Assembly (NCBI GenBank): GCA_964483545.1
Contig: CAZACC010000033.1
Coordinates: 1-19,837, forward strand
Origin: JAAYYM01 sp964483545
GTDB taxonomy: Bacteria > Bacillota > Clostridia > Lachnospirales > Lachnospiraceae
Reading direction: 5' to 3'
Length of the DNA stretch: 19,837 nucleotides
The notes beneath the pieces are model-generated. The model saw only the letters and a program-made list of their open reading frames with translations, was not told the DNA's origin and searched no databases. Made by a program: the position numbers and the translations under genes. This document shows positions 1 through 7,369 of the stretch, in pieces (the first letter of the stretch is position 1; every line of letters begins with the position of its first letter).

Positions 1-2
1 GA

Positions 3-599
3 ATGACAGATAGAACCCTACAGTACTATAATGAACATGCAGATAGTTTCATTCAGGGAACTGCGTCCGTGGATTTCAAGCAGACACAGGACAGGTTTGC
101 CGAGAAGTTAAAATGCGGAGATAGGATACTTGATTTCGGGTGCGGTTCAGGACGAGACACGAAGTATTTTCTGGATCAGGGATATCAAGTAGATGCAATA
201 GATGGATCGGAAGCTTTATGTAAAAGTGCAAGTAAGTATACAGGGATTGAAGTTAAGCAAATGAAATTTCAGGAGCTGGATGCGGTAGATTTATATGATG
301 GGATATGGGCGTGTTCCTCCATTCTTCATTTGTCGAAGGCTGAACTAAAACCGGTGTTTGATAAAATGTTGATTGCTCTGAAGGATGAAGGCTTTATCTA
401 TACATCATTTAAATATGGAGAATTTGAAGGGGTCAGAGGGGAAAGATATTTTACTGATTTTACAATTGGATCTTTTGAAGATTTTATAAGTCATATCAGG
501 AATATTACAATTGAGGAGTACTGGATTACAGGTGATGTAAGACCGGGAAGGGAGGAAGAGAAGTGGTTGAATCTGATATTACGAAAGACAAATTTCTAA
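3..599 (+). CDS. Class I SAM-dependent methyltransferase (small-molecule type)
   Basis: A 198-residue protein with a Rossmann methyltransferase core. Motif I is ILDFGCGSGRDT at residues 42-53, and the acidic residue that normally holds the SAM ribose is probably in VDAIDGS (63-69). No DNA-methylase catalytic motif (NPPY or DPPY) is visible. Residues 101-111 (IWACSSILHLS) match the motif IV region of UbiE/TehB-like methyltransferases, so the substrate is more likely a small molecule or protein than a DNA base. That is family reasoning, and the real substrate is unknown. The ATG at position 3 gives a natural N-terminus (MTDRTLQYYNEHADSF), so the gene is probably complete, but its ribosome binding site lies before the window. 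The last 37 bases overlap the following helicase gene, so the two are probably co-translated and work together. Confidence 0.85.
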   Translation: MTDRTLQYYNEHADSFIQGTASVDFKQTQDRFAEKLKCGDRILDFGCGSGRDTKYFLDQGYQVDAIDGSEALCKSASKYTGIEVKQMKFQELDAVDLYDGIWACSSILHLSKAELKPVFDKMLIALKDEGFIYTSFKYGEFEGVRGERYFTDFTIGSFEDFISHIRNITIEEYWITGDVRPGREEEKWLNLILRKTNF

Positions 600-3085
600 T
601 TCAACACACTGATTTTTCTTTGAGAGAGCAGGTAAACTATCCGAATGGCGGGACAAGCAGATTCTATGATAATGGGATTGATATGGTTATTGTAGATGAT
701 GCGATTTGCAATTACGATGGAAAATCACCTGTATTTTCCTATATGCTGATTACCGATAAACAGAATCATTATATGCACCAATATAGAAGAGTCTTTAGAG
801 TTCTTGGATATTTACAGAAGGAAGTGGACCAGTACCTTGATAGACTGGACATTGCATTTTCAACAGATTACATAGCTAGAGTAGGAGATCGAGCAGAGCA
901 GGCAGATGTATCACCGCTGGAACTCCGTTTTGAAAGGAATTTTTCAAATGTCTATGGAATGAATGCGCTTAAGTATCTGTCGAGGGAATATGGAATTTGT
1001 GATGAGAATGGAAATAATTTCTTTTTGGATTATTTGGTAAGAACATCTGACGGAAAATATGCAGTTGAAGAAAATGGTATCAATTTTCACCACCCTCAGA
1101 TAATAGGTGAGGAGAGGTACAAAAAGCAGCTTTCAAAACAAAATGCCTGCGCACAGTGGGGAATAAAATTATATAGATTCTCTACGGAAGACTGTGCATT
1201 TGATAGTCGTATTGAAGATGATATAAAGGAGTACTTCGGAAAAGACACAACAGATTTTGTTGACGATGGTCTTAAATTAGATCGTAGCGTGGAGCTCTAT
1301 GAGCATCAGACCATTAGTTTAGAGGAGATTCAACATAGAAGAGAAAATGGAATCAAAGTTTTTCTGGTTGTACTTCCGACAGCAGCAGGTAAATCAAGGA
1401 TTGTAGAAGAGGATATCAAAGAATTTGCTAAGGATAAGCCGGATTTTAAAGGATTGGTTTTGGTTCCGGGTAATAGTACATTAGCAGATTGGAAAGCAAG
1501 GGTTGATGAATCCTTATCTGAATTAAAGAGTCAAGTAGATGTATACACATATGCTCACATGGCGAGGCATTACACGGAAAAGCCGAGTACATATTATGAC
1601 TATTTGGTCGTTGATGAGGCACATCATGCAGTGGCTCCGGTACTAAAACGAGTTATTCAGTATTTTAACACTGACTTTACAATAGGTCTTACAGCGACAG
1701 ATCAAAGACCGGACAAGAAGAAACTTGAAACGGTTTTTGGCAGCTATACAACATCGTTATCCCTGAAGGAAGCAATGGAGAAAGGAATTATTGCCAAAGC
1801 GAATGTATATAGAATTGAAACGAATCTTGATTTGTCACAGGTGAGATTCAACGGGAAGGATTATGTGAATGCTGACCTGGAAAAGAAAATAAGGGTTACG
1901 TCTCGTAATGAGTTAGTTGTTAATGTATTGTCTGAATATTTAATTGAGGGAGAAGCAAGGCAGCGTCAGGGAATTATTTTCTGTGTAAATGTGGCACATG
2001 CTAAGGAAATGGCAAGGATGCTGAACGGTGCAGGAATATCGGCTGAGAGTTATACAGGTCAGACCAGAAATCCTGTTCAAGTCATGGCAGATTTCAAGAA
2101 TAAACAGATCCGCTTTCTATGTGCTTGTAATATGATCTCGGAGGGATGGGATTATCCGGAGCTTGGAATTCTTGTAATGGCAAGACCGACGTTATCAAAA
2201 GTGCTTTATTTACAGCAGATTGGTAGGGGTCTTAGAAAAACGAATGTCAAGAGTAATGTGATTGTAATAGATGTAGTAGATGAGTATGGTGCTATGATAA
2301 AGGCCTGCAGTATGCATGCGATTTTTGCAAATCCGTATTATGTTCCATTTGGTGATATTGCAAAGACAGATTATATGCCAGGTGATCTGGTAGTCGTTGA
2401 TGGAATATCCGAGAGAATAGAACGGATTCAAGAGATTGATATCAATACCTTTGAAGAGAAATATGGAGATTATTTGAGTCAGGAGCAGGTTGCAAGAGAA
2501 TACTTTGTTAGTACAGGGACAGTGAATAGTTGGATTAAAAACAAGAAGATTAAGCCAACCGTAGAATATAAGTTTGGCAGCAAATCAATCTACTTACTCA
2601 GCCCCGAGGATGTTGAGAAGTACCGGATTGAACTGGATATCAAGGAGCATAATGACAGCACAATCAAGGAAGACTTTTTTGAGTTTTTGGAGGAAAGAGA
2701 TTATTCGTTGTCATACAAAATGCCTTTTATGCTGTCATTTATCGATGCTTTGAATTCTATTGGAGATGCTGAGATTGATAAGGTATTGACCGACTATATT
2801 CAGTTCTATCAGGACAGAATTGATCGGGGATTACAAGTGGATCGAAGTACCTGCCCATATAATGAGACAACCTTAAAGGATCAGAAGGCAATTTGCAGAA
2901 ATATGCTTACAAATCCCTTCGAGAAGTTTGAGCGCAAAAGGTTCCTTTACTATTCGAAGGATTTGAATATTATCTCTATGAATCATGCTCTGTTTTCACA
3001 AATGACCAATGAAGATTGGGATAGAGTAAGAACGCAGATGCAGGCAGATTTGGAAGATTACTATGCGAGTATGGGCGGAATATAG
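563..3085 (+). CDS. SF2 DEAD/DEAH helicase with N-terminal nuclease-like domain and C-terminal HTH
   Basis: An 840-residue multidomain protein. The SF2 motor is clear: Walker A LPTAAGKS (271-278), DEAH (351-354), motif III LTAT (376-379), motif V SEGWD (526-530) and motif VI QQIGRGLRK (551-559), giving ATP-driven translocation on nucleic acid. Before the motor, residues 118-210 resemble the DUF559/Vsr branch of PD-(D/E)XK nucleases: acidic residues near E120/E124, FLDYLV with D156, the segment around E169-E170-N171-G172, then a basic helix and an RFSTEDC strand (205-211). After the motor, residues 638-688 look like a MerR-type helix-turn-helix (SQEQVAREYFVSTGTVNSWI), followed by an uncharacterised helical tail. 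The GTG start is chosen because GGGAGG (549-555) lies 7 bases upstream, inside the methyltransferase gene. The fused architecture suggests DNA restriction or repair, but the nuclease assignment is by eye. Confidence 0.85.
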   Translation: MVESDITKDKFLIQHTDFSLREQVNYPNGGTSRFYDNGIDMVIVDDAICNYDGKSPVFSYMLITDKQNHYMHQYRRVFRVLGYLQKEVDQYLDRLDIAFSTDYIARVGDRAEQADVSPLELRFERNFSNVYGMNALKYLSREYGICDENGNNFFLDYLVRTSDGKYAVEENGINFHHPQIIGEERYKKQLSKQNACAQWGIKLYRFSTEDCAFDSRIEDDIKEYFGKDTTDFVDDGLKLDRSVELYEHQTISLEEIQHRRENGIKVFLVVLPTAAGKSRIVEEDIKEFAKDKPDFKGLVLVPGNSTLADWKARVDESLSELKSQVDVYTYAHMARHYTEKPSTYYDYLVVDEAHHAVAPVLKRVIQYFNTDFTIGLTATDQRPDKKKLETVFGSYTTSLSLKEAMEKGIIAKANVYRIETNLDLSQVRFNGKDYVNADLEKKIRVTSRNELVVNVLSEYLIEGEARQRQGIIFCVNVAHAKEMARMLNGAGISAESYTGQTRNPVQVMADFKNKQIRFLCACNMISEGWDYPELGILVMARPTLSKVLYLQQIGRGLRKTNVKSNVIVIDVVDEYGAMIKACSMHAIFANPYYVPFGDIAKTDYMPGDLVVVDGISERIERIQEIDINTFEEKYGDYLSQEQVAREYFVSTGTVNSWIKNKKIKPTVEYKFGSKSIYLLSPEDVEKYRIELDIKEHNDSTIKEDFFEFLEERDYSLSYKMPFMLSFIDALNSIGDAEIDKVLTDYIQFYQDRIDRGLQVDRSTCPYNETTLKDQKAICRNMLTNPFEKFERKRFLYYSKDLNIISMNHALFSQMTNEDWDRVRTQMQADLEDYYASMGGI

Positions 3086-3120
3086 AGTGGATCATGCAGA
3101 CAGACCTTGGGATCACTTAC

Positions 3121-3156
3121 AAAAAACGCCACTGTTTCATAAGTGGCGATTTTCAT
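3121..3156. terminator. Bidirectional hairpin terminator between helicase and toxin genes
   Basis: Arms CGCCACT (3127-3133) and AGTGGCG (3142-3148) pair perfectly around an 8-base loop. TTTT follows on the plus strand and TTTTTT on the minus strand. The hairpin sits 35 bases after the helicase stop and before the end of the convergent toxin gene at 3172. The T-run is better for the minus strand, but the site can serve both transcripts. Confidence 0.75.
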
Positions 3157-3171
3157 TTCGATATTCTGTTG

Positions 3172-3489
3172 CTATTTGTTAAGCCAACTGTAATCCTTTC
3201 TACAGTCAAGGATATATTCTACATAGACTGTATCATCCTGAATCTGATAAAGGACAAGATACCACTTTTCAATGAAGATCTTATGATATTTATTTGGAGT
3301 GATATACAGTTCCTCAAAGAAAGGAAAACGCTGTGGCATTTGACACAAAGAATGCATTGCTGTCATAATCTCTTTTTTCTTTGTCGTGGCCGCCTGCTTA
3401 TTGACCTGGGCCATAAAACGAATATGCGTCCCTAACATTCTTTTTGCGCTGTCGGAAACAATCACTTTATATTTACTGTTTGAGACCAT
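3172..3489 (-). CDS. RelE/ParE-family type II toxin
   Basis: A 105-residue protein with the RelE/ParE fold pattern: the N-terminal strand YKVIVSDSAKRML (7-19), a helical hairpin (about 20-50), then strands around YHKIFIEKWYLVLYQIQDDTVYVEYILDCRKDY (68-100). The ending VYVEYILDCRKDY is typical of the RelE branch. Family members cut mRNA on the ribosome (RelE) or poison gyrase (ParE), and sequence alone does not separate these two. Its ATG lies 3 bases after the antitoxin stop, with AGAGG from the antitoxin's last codons as the ribosome binding site, which is the standard antitoxin-first operon. Length is normal and nothing suggests inactivation. Confidence 0.85.
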   Translation of the reverse strand: MVSNSKYKVIVSDSAKRMLGTHIRFMAQVNKQAATTKKKEIMTAMHSLCQMPQRFPFFEELYITPNKYHKIFIEKWYLVLYQIQDDTVYVEYILDCRKDYSWLNK

Positions 3490-3492
3490 ACG

Positions 3493-3785
3493 CTATACCT
3501 CTGCAATGATTTCATCAAGATAAGAGTCCAGTTCATCAAGCGTACAGCCTTTTCTTCCGGTGAGTCTGTCTTCCTCGACAGCAAGTAGTTCCTCGCGGAG
3601 CTTCAGCATTTTCTCCCTGCGGTTGTAGGTTTCAATATCCATAACGACCAAATCACCCTCTCCGTTCTTGGTAAGGAAAATCGNNNNNNNNNNNNNNNNN
3701 NNNNNNNNNNNNNNNNNNNNNNNNNNNNNNNNNNNNNNNNNNNNNNNNNNNNNNNNNNNNNNNNNNNNNNNNNNNNNNNNNNNAT
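3493..3785 (-). CDS. Phd/YefM-family antitoxin, interrupted by an assembly gap
   Basis: The visible C-terminal 62 residues begin IFLTKNGEGDLVVMDIETYNRR, the hallmark of Phd/YefM antitoxins: a strand-turn-strand followed by a helix, with an acidic toxin-wrapping tail (CTLDELDSYLDEIIAEV). The N-terminal DNA-binding part lies in the 100-N gap. A ribosome binding site, AAAGGAGG on the minus strand at about 3794-3801, is followed by bases that would form the start codon at 3785 if the first hidden base is G. With exactly 100 N, that start is out of frame with the visible tail, so the gap length is probably a placeholder. Homologues have about 26-28 residues before IFLTKNG, which would need roughly 80 bases. 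The antitoxin binds and neutralises the downstream toxin and normally represses its own promoter. Confidence 0.75.
3684..3783. other. Assembly gap of 100 N
   Basis: Exactly 100 undetermined bases, the customary placeholder for a scaffold gap of unknown size. It removes the N-terminal half of the antitoxin coding sequence. The reading-frame mismatch across it suggests the true length is not 100. Confidence 0.98.
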
Positions 3786-3829
3786 AGCAATTCCTCCTTT
3801 GTTGACTTGGATAGCAGTATTCTATACAT

Positions 3830-3858
3830 ATTATACCCGTTTCATACAACGGAGTCAA
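3830..3858 (-). promoter_or_regulatory. Sigma-A promoter and operator of the toxin-antitoxin operon
   Basis: On the minus strand, TTGACT (3853-3858) and TATAAT (3830-3835) are separated by 17 bases, close to the consensus. The spacer contains the inverted repeat CCGTT-N6-AACGG (3837-3852), a likely site for autorepression by the antitoxin or toxin-antitoxin complex. The start codon of the antitoxin lies about 45 bases downstream. Confidence 0.75.
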
Positions 3859-3887
3859 TGAAAGATATACAATCCTTGGCGAGAAAA

Positions 3888-3964
3888 ATCGCAATGTCGA
3901 AAAAAAGTCAATATATTTGCGATTATAAACCGCAAATATATTGACTTTTTCGGTTAATTGCGAT
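3888..3964. repeat. 77-bp palindrome with two nested perfect arms
   Basis: An inner pair of perfect 20-base arms (3902-3921 and 3931-3950) is separated by a 9-base loop. An outer pair of perfect 8-base arms follows, ATCGCAAT (3888-3895) and ATTGCGAT (3957-3964). Each inner arm contains TTGACT reading outward, so the element could supply -35 boxes in both directions. It lies between the divergent antitoxin and ATPase genes and ends 28 bases before the ATPase start. It may be an operator, a transcript hairpin or a small non-autonomous mobile repeat. The sequence alone does not decide. Confidence 0.85.
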
Positions 3965-3992
3965 AAGGTGTTAGCATAAGGAGGAGATTATA

Positions 3993-5204
3993 ATGATTTT
4001 CAGACCAATGTATGTAGATAAAATAATGGCGTATGTGGATACACCGTTTGTTAAAATTCTTACTGGAGTCAGACGATGTGGAAAGTCTACCATATTAAAG
4101 ATGATTATGGAAAAGTTGAAAACAGAATATAAAGTTTCAGAAGAACGAATTGTCAGCTATCGTTTTGATTCTATGGAATACGAGGATATGACAGCCAAGC
4201 AGATGTTCACAGAGTTGAAAGGACGACTTTTTCTGGAGGGTAAAACGTATCTGTTTTTAGATGAGATGCAGGAAATTAACGGATGGGAAAAGGTAGTAAA
4301 TTCCCTTGCTTCAGATTATGATGTAGACATCTATGTGGCAGGTTCTAACTCAAGAATGATGTCCTCAGAGATTTCTACTTATTTGCTTGGAAGATATGTA
4401 GCATTTCGTATCTATACATTATCCTTTGAGGAATACCTTCTGTTCAAATCCCAATATACAGAGATAAAAGATGCAAGAGTGGAGCTTGTAGAGTATGTCC
4501 GTTTAGGTGGTTTTCCTGCTACACATTTACAGCAACGCACACAAGATGAAGTTTATACGATTGTGAAGGACATCTATAATTCCACAATATTTTCGGATAT
4601 TGTCAGACGCAATCAGGTTCGCAAGATCGACCAGTTTGAGCGTGTGGTAAAGTATACCTTCAACAATGTGGGAAATACTTTTTCAGCAAAATCTATTTCT
4701 GATTATCTGAAAGCAGAGCAACGAAAGCTGGATAATGAAACCGTTTATAGCTATCTTGAAAAGCTGGAAAAAGCATATCTGCTCCATCGTTGTTCTCGTT
4801 ACGATTTGCAAGGAAAGGAAATATTAAAAATACAAGAGAAATTCTATCTTGCAGATACTTCTTTGAGATACAGTGTACTTGGATATAATTCACATACGGT
4901 AGCCACCAGTCTTGAAAATGTTGTCTATCTCGAACTTTGTCGCAGAGGCTATATAGTACAGATTGGAAAAACACCAGACGGAGAGATTGATTTTGTGGCA
5001 ACAAGACAGAATGAAAAACTCTATGTTCAGGTTACACAGGAAATCAAATCTGAGAGAACCGAGAAACGGGAATATGAAAGATTGCTTGAAATTTGTGACA
5101 ACTATCCCAAATATGTGCTAACAACAGATGAGTTTGCAGGAGGAAATTACGAGGGCATAAAAACAATGCATATCGCAGATTTTTTATTGAGCAAAAATTT
5201 CTAA
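3993..5204 (+). CDS. AAA-family ATPase with C-terminal DUF4143 domain
   Basis: A 403-residue protein. Walker A is LTGVRRCGKST (23-33), Walker B TYLFLDEMQEI (85-95) with acidic D90/E91, and the sensor-1 stretch is VAGSNSRMM (115-123). GGFPA (172-176) is typical of this P-loop family. A winged-helix region follows (about 228-270). The C-terminal DUF4143 part has E308/E314, then GEIDFVA (330-336) and LYVQVTQE (343-350), a PD-(D/E)XK-like arrangement. Such genes are very common and mobile in Clostridia, and their function is not established. AAGGAGGAG stands about 6 bases before the ATG. The gene is complete and follows the large palindrome, which probably influences its expression. Confidence 0.85.
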   Translation: MIFRPMYVDKIMAYVDTPFVKILTGVRRCGKSTILKMIMEKLKTEYKVSEERIVSYRFDSMEYEDMTAKQMFTELKGRLFLEGKTYLFLDEMQEINGWEKVVNSLASDYDVDIYVAGSNSRMMSSEISTYLLGRYVAFRIYTLSFEEYLLFKSQYTEIKDARVELVEYVRLGGFPATHLQQRTQDEVYTIVKDIYNSTIFSDIVRRNQVRKIDQFERVVKYTFNNVGNTFSAKSISDYLKAEQRKLDNETVYSYLEKLEKAYLLHRCSRYDLQGKEILKIQEKFYLADTSLRYSVLGYNSHTVATSLENVVYLELCRRGYIVQIGKTPDGEIDFVATRQNEKLYVQVTQEIKSERTEKREYERLLEICDNYPKYVLTTDEFAGGNYEGIKTMHIADFLLSKNF

Positions 5205-5325
5205 TAACAACAAGAGATACTACTGGAAGAAATACTGATCGTATCCGAAGTAGCTGAACGGAGGAAATGACAGCCCGGATCTTGTTGCTGAAATGCCCTG
5301 TAGAATTTGGCGGAAATAGATAGAA

Positions 5326-5380
5326 TTATACCCTTGTTATACCCTTGAAAAAAACATAAAGGGGTATAATAAGGGTATAT
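5326..5380. repeat. Four TATACCCTT-type half-sites in an inverted pair-of-pairs
   Basis: TTATACCCTT occurs at 5326-5335 and 5337-5346, 11 bases apart (one DNA turn). Two inverted copies lie at about 5360-5369 (AGGGGTATAA) and 5371-5380 (AAGGGTATAT). The second pair contains TATAAT (5365-5370), a perfect -10 box with no good -35 at standard distance. This fits an operator array for a dedicated regulator of the gene at 5412, or a hairpin in its leader. The rest of 5205-5325 holds no supported gene. Confidence 0.7.
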
Positions 5381-5411
5381 ATTACAGACGAATATGGAGG
5401 ATATTATCTAT

Positions 5412-5729
5412 ATGGTTGAAATATCAAAGAGTGATTGGAAGTTGTATCGTGAAAGAGTTTCAGGCTGGCAAGAGCATTATATGGAGCGATTGACAAAGGA
5501 GTATATCAAGTTGCTCAGTTCACAAGGCAATGCATCAGACCATTTCTGGGAACTAGAAGAAAGAATCAAAAAAGATAAAAACCATCCGGGCGTTATGATT
5601 GAACTACGAAAGTCAAGTGCACTTTGGGATATAGCGATGTTCGTTAACAAAAAGGTAATTGTCATGGAGGATTTAGAAGGATTTAGCGAGGATCTAATAG
5701 AGGCTGTGAAATTAATTTTAAGCAGGTAA
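5412..5729 (+). CDS. Small uncharacterised Clostridia protein
   Basis: A 105-residue soluble protein (MVEISKSDWKLYRERVSGWQ), predicted mostly helical, with charged amphipathic helices at about 6-60 and a short strand-helix end (KVIVMEDLEGFSEDLIEAVKLIL). I recognise it as a widespread family of small hypothetical proteins in Lachnospiraceae, sometimes mislabelled multidrug transporter. It has no membrane segment, so that label is wrong here. An in-frame ATG at 5394 would extend it by six residues, but that ATG is part of the ribosome binding site GGAGG (5396-5400), so the start at 5412, 11 bases after the site, is preferred. It sits behind four TATACCCTT repeats that probably control it. Function unknown. 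Confidence 0.75.
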   Translation: MVEISKSDWKLYRERVSGWQEHYMERLTKEYIKLLSSQGNASDHFWELEERIKKDKNHPGVMIELRKSSALWDIAMFVNKKVIVMEDLEGFSEDLIEAVKLILSR

Positions 5730-5757
5730 CATGGTACGAATGAATATGCAGGGAACA

Positions 5758-5889
5758 TTATGAAAGAACTCCGTGATTACCTTCAATACTATTAAAGCCC
5801 ATAATAATAAGTGCAACTGAAAACAGAAATAGTACAATTGTAACCATCAGCATCATGCCCAATTTTGATTTTATAACTCTTTCTTTTAT
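5758..5889 (-). CDS. Possible small single-span membrane peptide with a damaged start
   Basis: A minus-strand open stretch would encode about 43 residues: a basic N-terminus (KERVIKSKLG), a hydrophobic segment (MMLMVTIVLFLFSVALIIMG) and a short polar end. The strong ribosome binding site GGGGGTGA lies 7 bases before an ATA codon at 5889, exactly where an ATG would be expected. This could be a start-codon mutation or rare ATA use. The first real ATG is at 5856 and would give 32 residues beginning at the membrane segment. No family recognised. It may be a remnant. Confidence 0.3.
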   Translation of the reverse strand: MKERVIKSKLGMMLMVTIVLFLFSVALIIMGFNSIEGNHGVLS

Positions 5890-5917
5890 AAAGGGTCACC
5901 CCCATGAACTTTGATTA

Positions 5918-5946
5918 TTTACAAAAATGCTCTTCTGTGTCATAAT
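5918..5946 (+). promoter_or_regulatory. Promoter of the DUF234 ATPase gene
   Basis: TTTACA (5918-5923) and CATAAT (5941-5946) are 17 bases apart, each one base from consensus. The ATPase start codon at 5990 follows, with a full-length GGAGGTGA ribosome binding site at 5973-5980. Confidence 0.55.
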
Positions 5947-5989
5947 GATATTGACTCGACAGGAACCGACTCGGAGGTGACCGAATAAA

Positions 5990-7369
5990 ATGAATTTTAT
6001 TGGACGAGAAGAATTTTTAAATAAATTAAAAAAGCAGATAGGTACAGACGAGATGTCTTTTTCTTTGATTTATGGAAGGCGACGAGTAGGAAAAAGTGAA
6101 CTTGTGAAACAGACATTAAGATATGCAAGTAAAAAAAGCATTTACTTTGAATGTAAACAGGTCGCTGAGAAAAGTAATGTTGCAAGCCTAAGTGCTATTG
6201 TTTCTGATGTCATGGGACTTCCTAAACTTGGCTATACAGATATGGAATCGCTATTAGATTATATATTTAAATTAGCTGTAAATGAGAAGTTGATACTTGT
6301 TCTCGACGAATATCCTTATCTTCGGGAATCCGTAAAAGGACTTGATAGCATATTGCAATCGCAGATAGACCAATATAGGGAAAGTTCAAAATTAAAACTG
6401 ATTATTCTGGGCTCCTATGTTGAGATGATGAGATCTTTACTGGAGCATTCCAACCCATTGTATGGCAGGGTAGATCTGACAATTGATCTGAAACAAATGG
6501 ATTATTACGAATCGGCTTTATTTTATCCGGAGTTTTCACCAGAGGATAAGGTTCGCATTTATTCAGTTTTTGGTGGAATTCCTTATTACAATCGTCTGAT
6601 TGATGACAAGAAAAGTGTGCGAGAGAATGTGATTGATTTGATTGCATCTTCTGGTGCGAGATTAGAAAATGAAGTATCAATGTATTTGAGTGCGGAGATT
6701 TCCAAAATCACAAATGCGAATGAGGTATTTGAGGCTTTGGCCAATGGTTATTCAAAATATAGTGACATTCTGTCTCAATCGCATGTTTCAAGCGGACCGA
6801 CACTGATTGATGTTTTGGAAAAACTGATTAAAATGGAAGTCGTTGTGAAGAGTTCACCGATTAATGATCCTAATAATAAAAGAAAAGTAGGATATCAGAT
6901 AGCGGATAATCTCTCATTATTTTATTATCGATACGTTTTCAAGTATCTGTCACAGATGAAAATCATGGATTCCAGTGTTTTTTATTCAAAATATATAGAG
7001 AAAGATTTCGAAGAACAATATGTACCACATCAGTTTGAGGAAATCTGCAAGCAGTACTTGATTCGGGAGAACAAAGCAGGTAATATCAATCCGGTATTTG
7101 ATAAAATTGGAAAATATTATTATGACAATCCGAAAGAACATACAAATGGTGAATTTGACATTGTCACAGAGGATGAATTGGGTTTTGTTTTTTATGAAGT
7201 GAAATTTAGAAAATCACCTGTTTCAAAATCCATGGTGGAAAATGAAATTGCGCAGGTAGATCGGTCGGGATTAAATTGCTATAAGTATGTATTTTTTTCA
7301 AGAAGCGGTTATGAGGAAATGGATTTTAATCATGTTGTTCAAATAGATATAAAAACATTGTTTGAGTAA
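5990..7369 (+). CDS. AAA-family ATPase with C-terminal DUF234 domain
   Basis: A 459-residue archaeal-type P-loop ATPase. Walker A is YGRRRVGKSE (28-37), Walker B LILVLDEYPYL (101-111), and the sensor region is LIILGSYVEMM (137-147). FGGIPYY (194-200) is the family's conserved turn after the core. A winged-helix section (about 245-310) separates the motor from the C-terminal DUF234 part, where E350/E351, D390 (GEFDIV) and E403-V-K405 (FYEVKFRK) line up as a PD-(D/E)XK-like active site. Relatives are abundant in anaerobes and have no firmly assigned role; nucleic-acid-linked or defence functions are inferred. It differs from the DUF4143 protein upstream in its C-terminal domain and is not a duplicate. 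Confidence 0.85.
   Translation: MNFIGREEFLNKLKKQIGTDEMSFSLIYGRRRVGKSELVKQTLRYASKKSIYFECKQVAEKSNVASLSAIVSDVMGLPKLGYTDMESLLDYIFKLAVNEKLILVLDEYPYLRESVKGLDSILQSQIDQYRESSKLKLIILGSYVEMMRSLLEHSNPLYGRVDLTIDLKQMDYYESALFYPEFSPEDKVRIYSVFGGIPYYNRLIDDKKSVRENVIDLIASSGARLENEVSMYLSAEISKITNANEVFEALANGYSKYSDILSQSHVSSGPTLIDVLEKLIKMEVVVKSSPINDPNNKRKVGYQIADNLSLFYYRYVFKYLSQMKIMDSSVFYSKYIEKDFEEQYVPHQFEEICKQYLIRENKAGNINPVFDKIGKYYYDNPKEHTNGEFDIVTEDELGFVFYEVKFRKSPVSKSMVENEIAQVDRSGLNCYKYVFFSRSGYEEMDFNHVVQIDIKTLFE

Noticed and set aside
3094..3435. Plus-strand open frame of 113 codons
   Set aside because: It lies across the terminator and antisense to the RelE/ParE toxin, has no ribosome binding site, and its protein resembles nothing.
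5270..5330. Tiny frame after GGAGG at 5262 (MTARILLLKCPVEFGG) and a coding-like stretch before it (EEILIVSEVAERRK)
   Set aside because: The ribosome binding site is too close to the ATG and the frames are under 20 codons. The stretch may be an old gene scrap, but nothing supports it further.
3086..5400. CRISPR-like reading of the repeated and palindromic DNA
   Set aside because: There are no regularly spaced direct repeats with unique spacers and no cas genes. The repeats are palindromes and operator-like half-sites.
5412..5729. Multidrug transporter, a label sometimes given to this small family
   Set aside because: The protein is short, charged and has no membrane segment.
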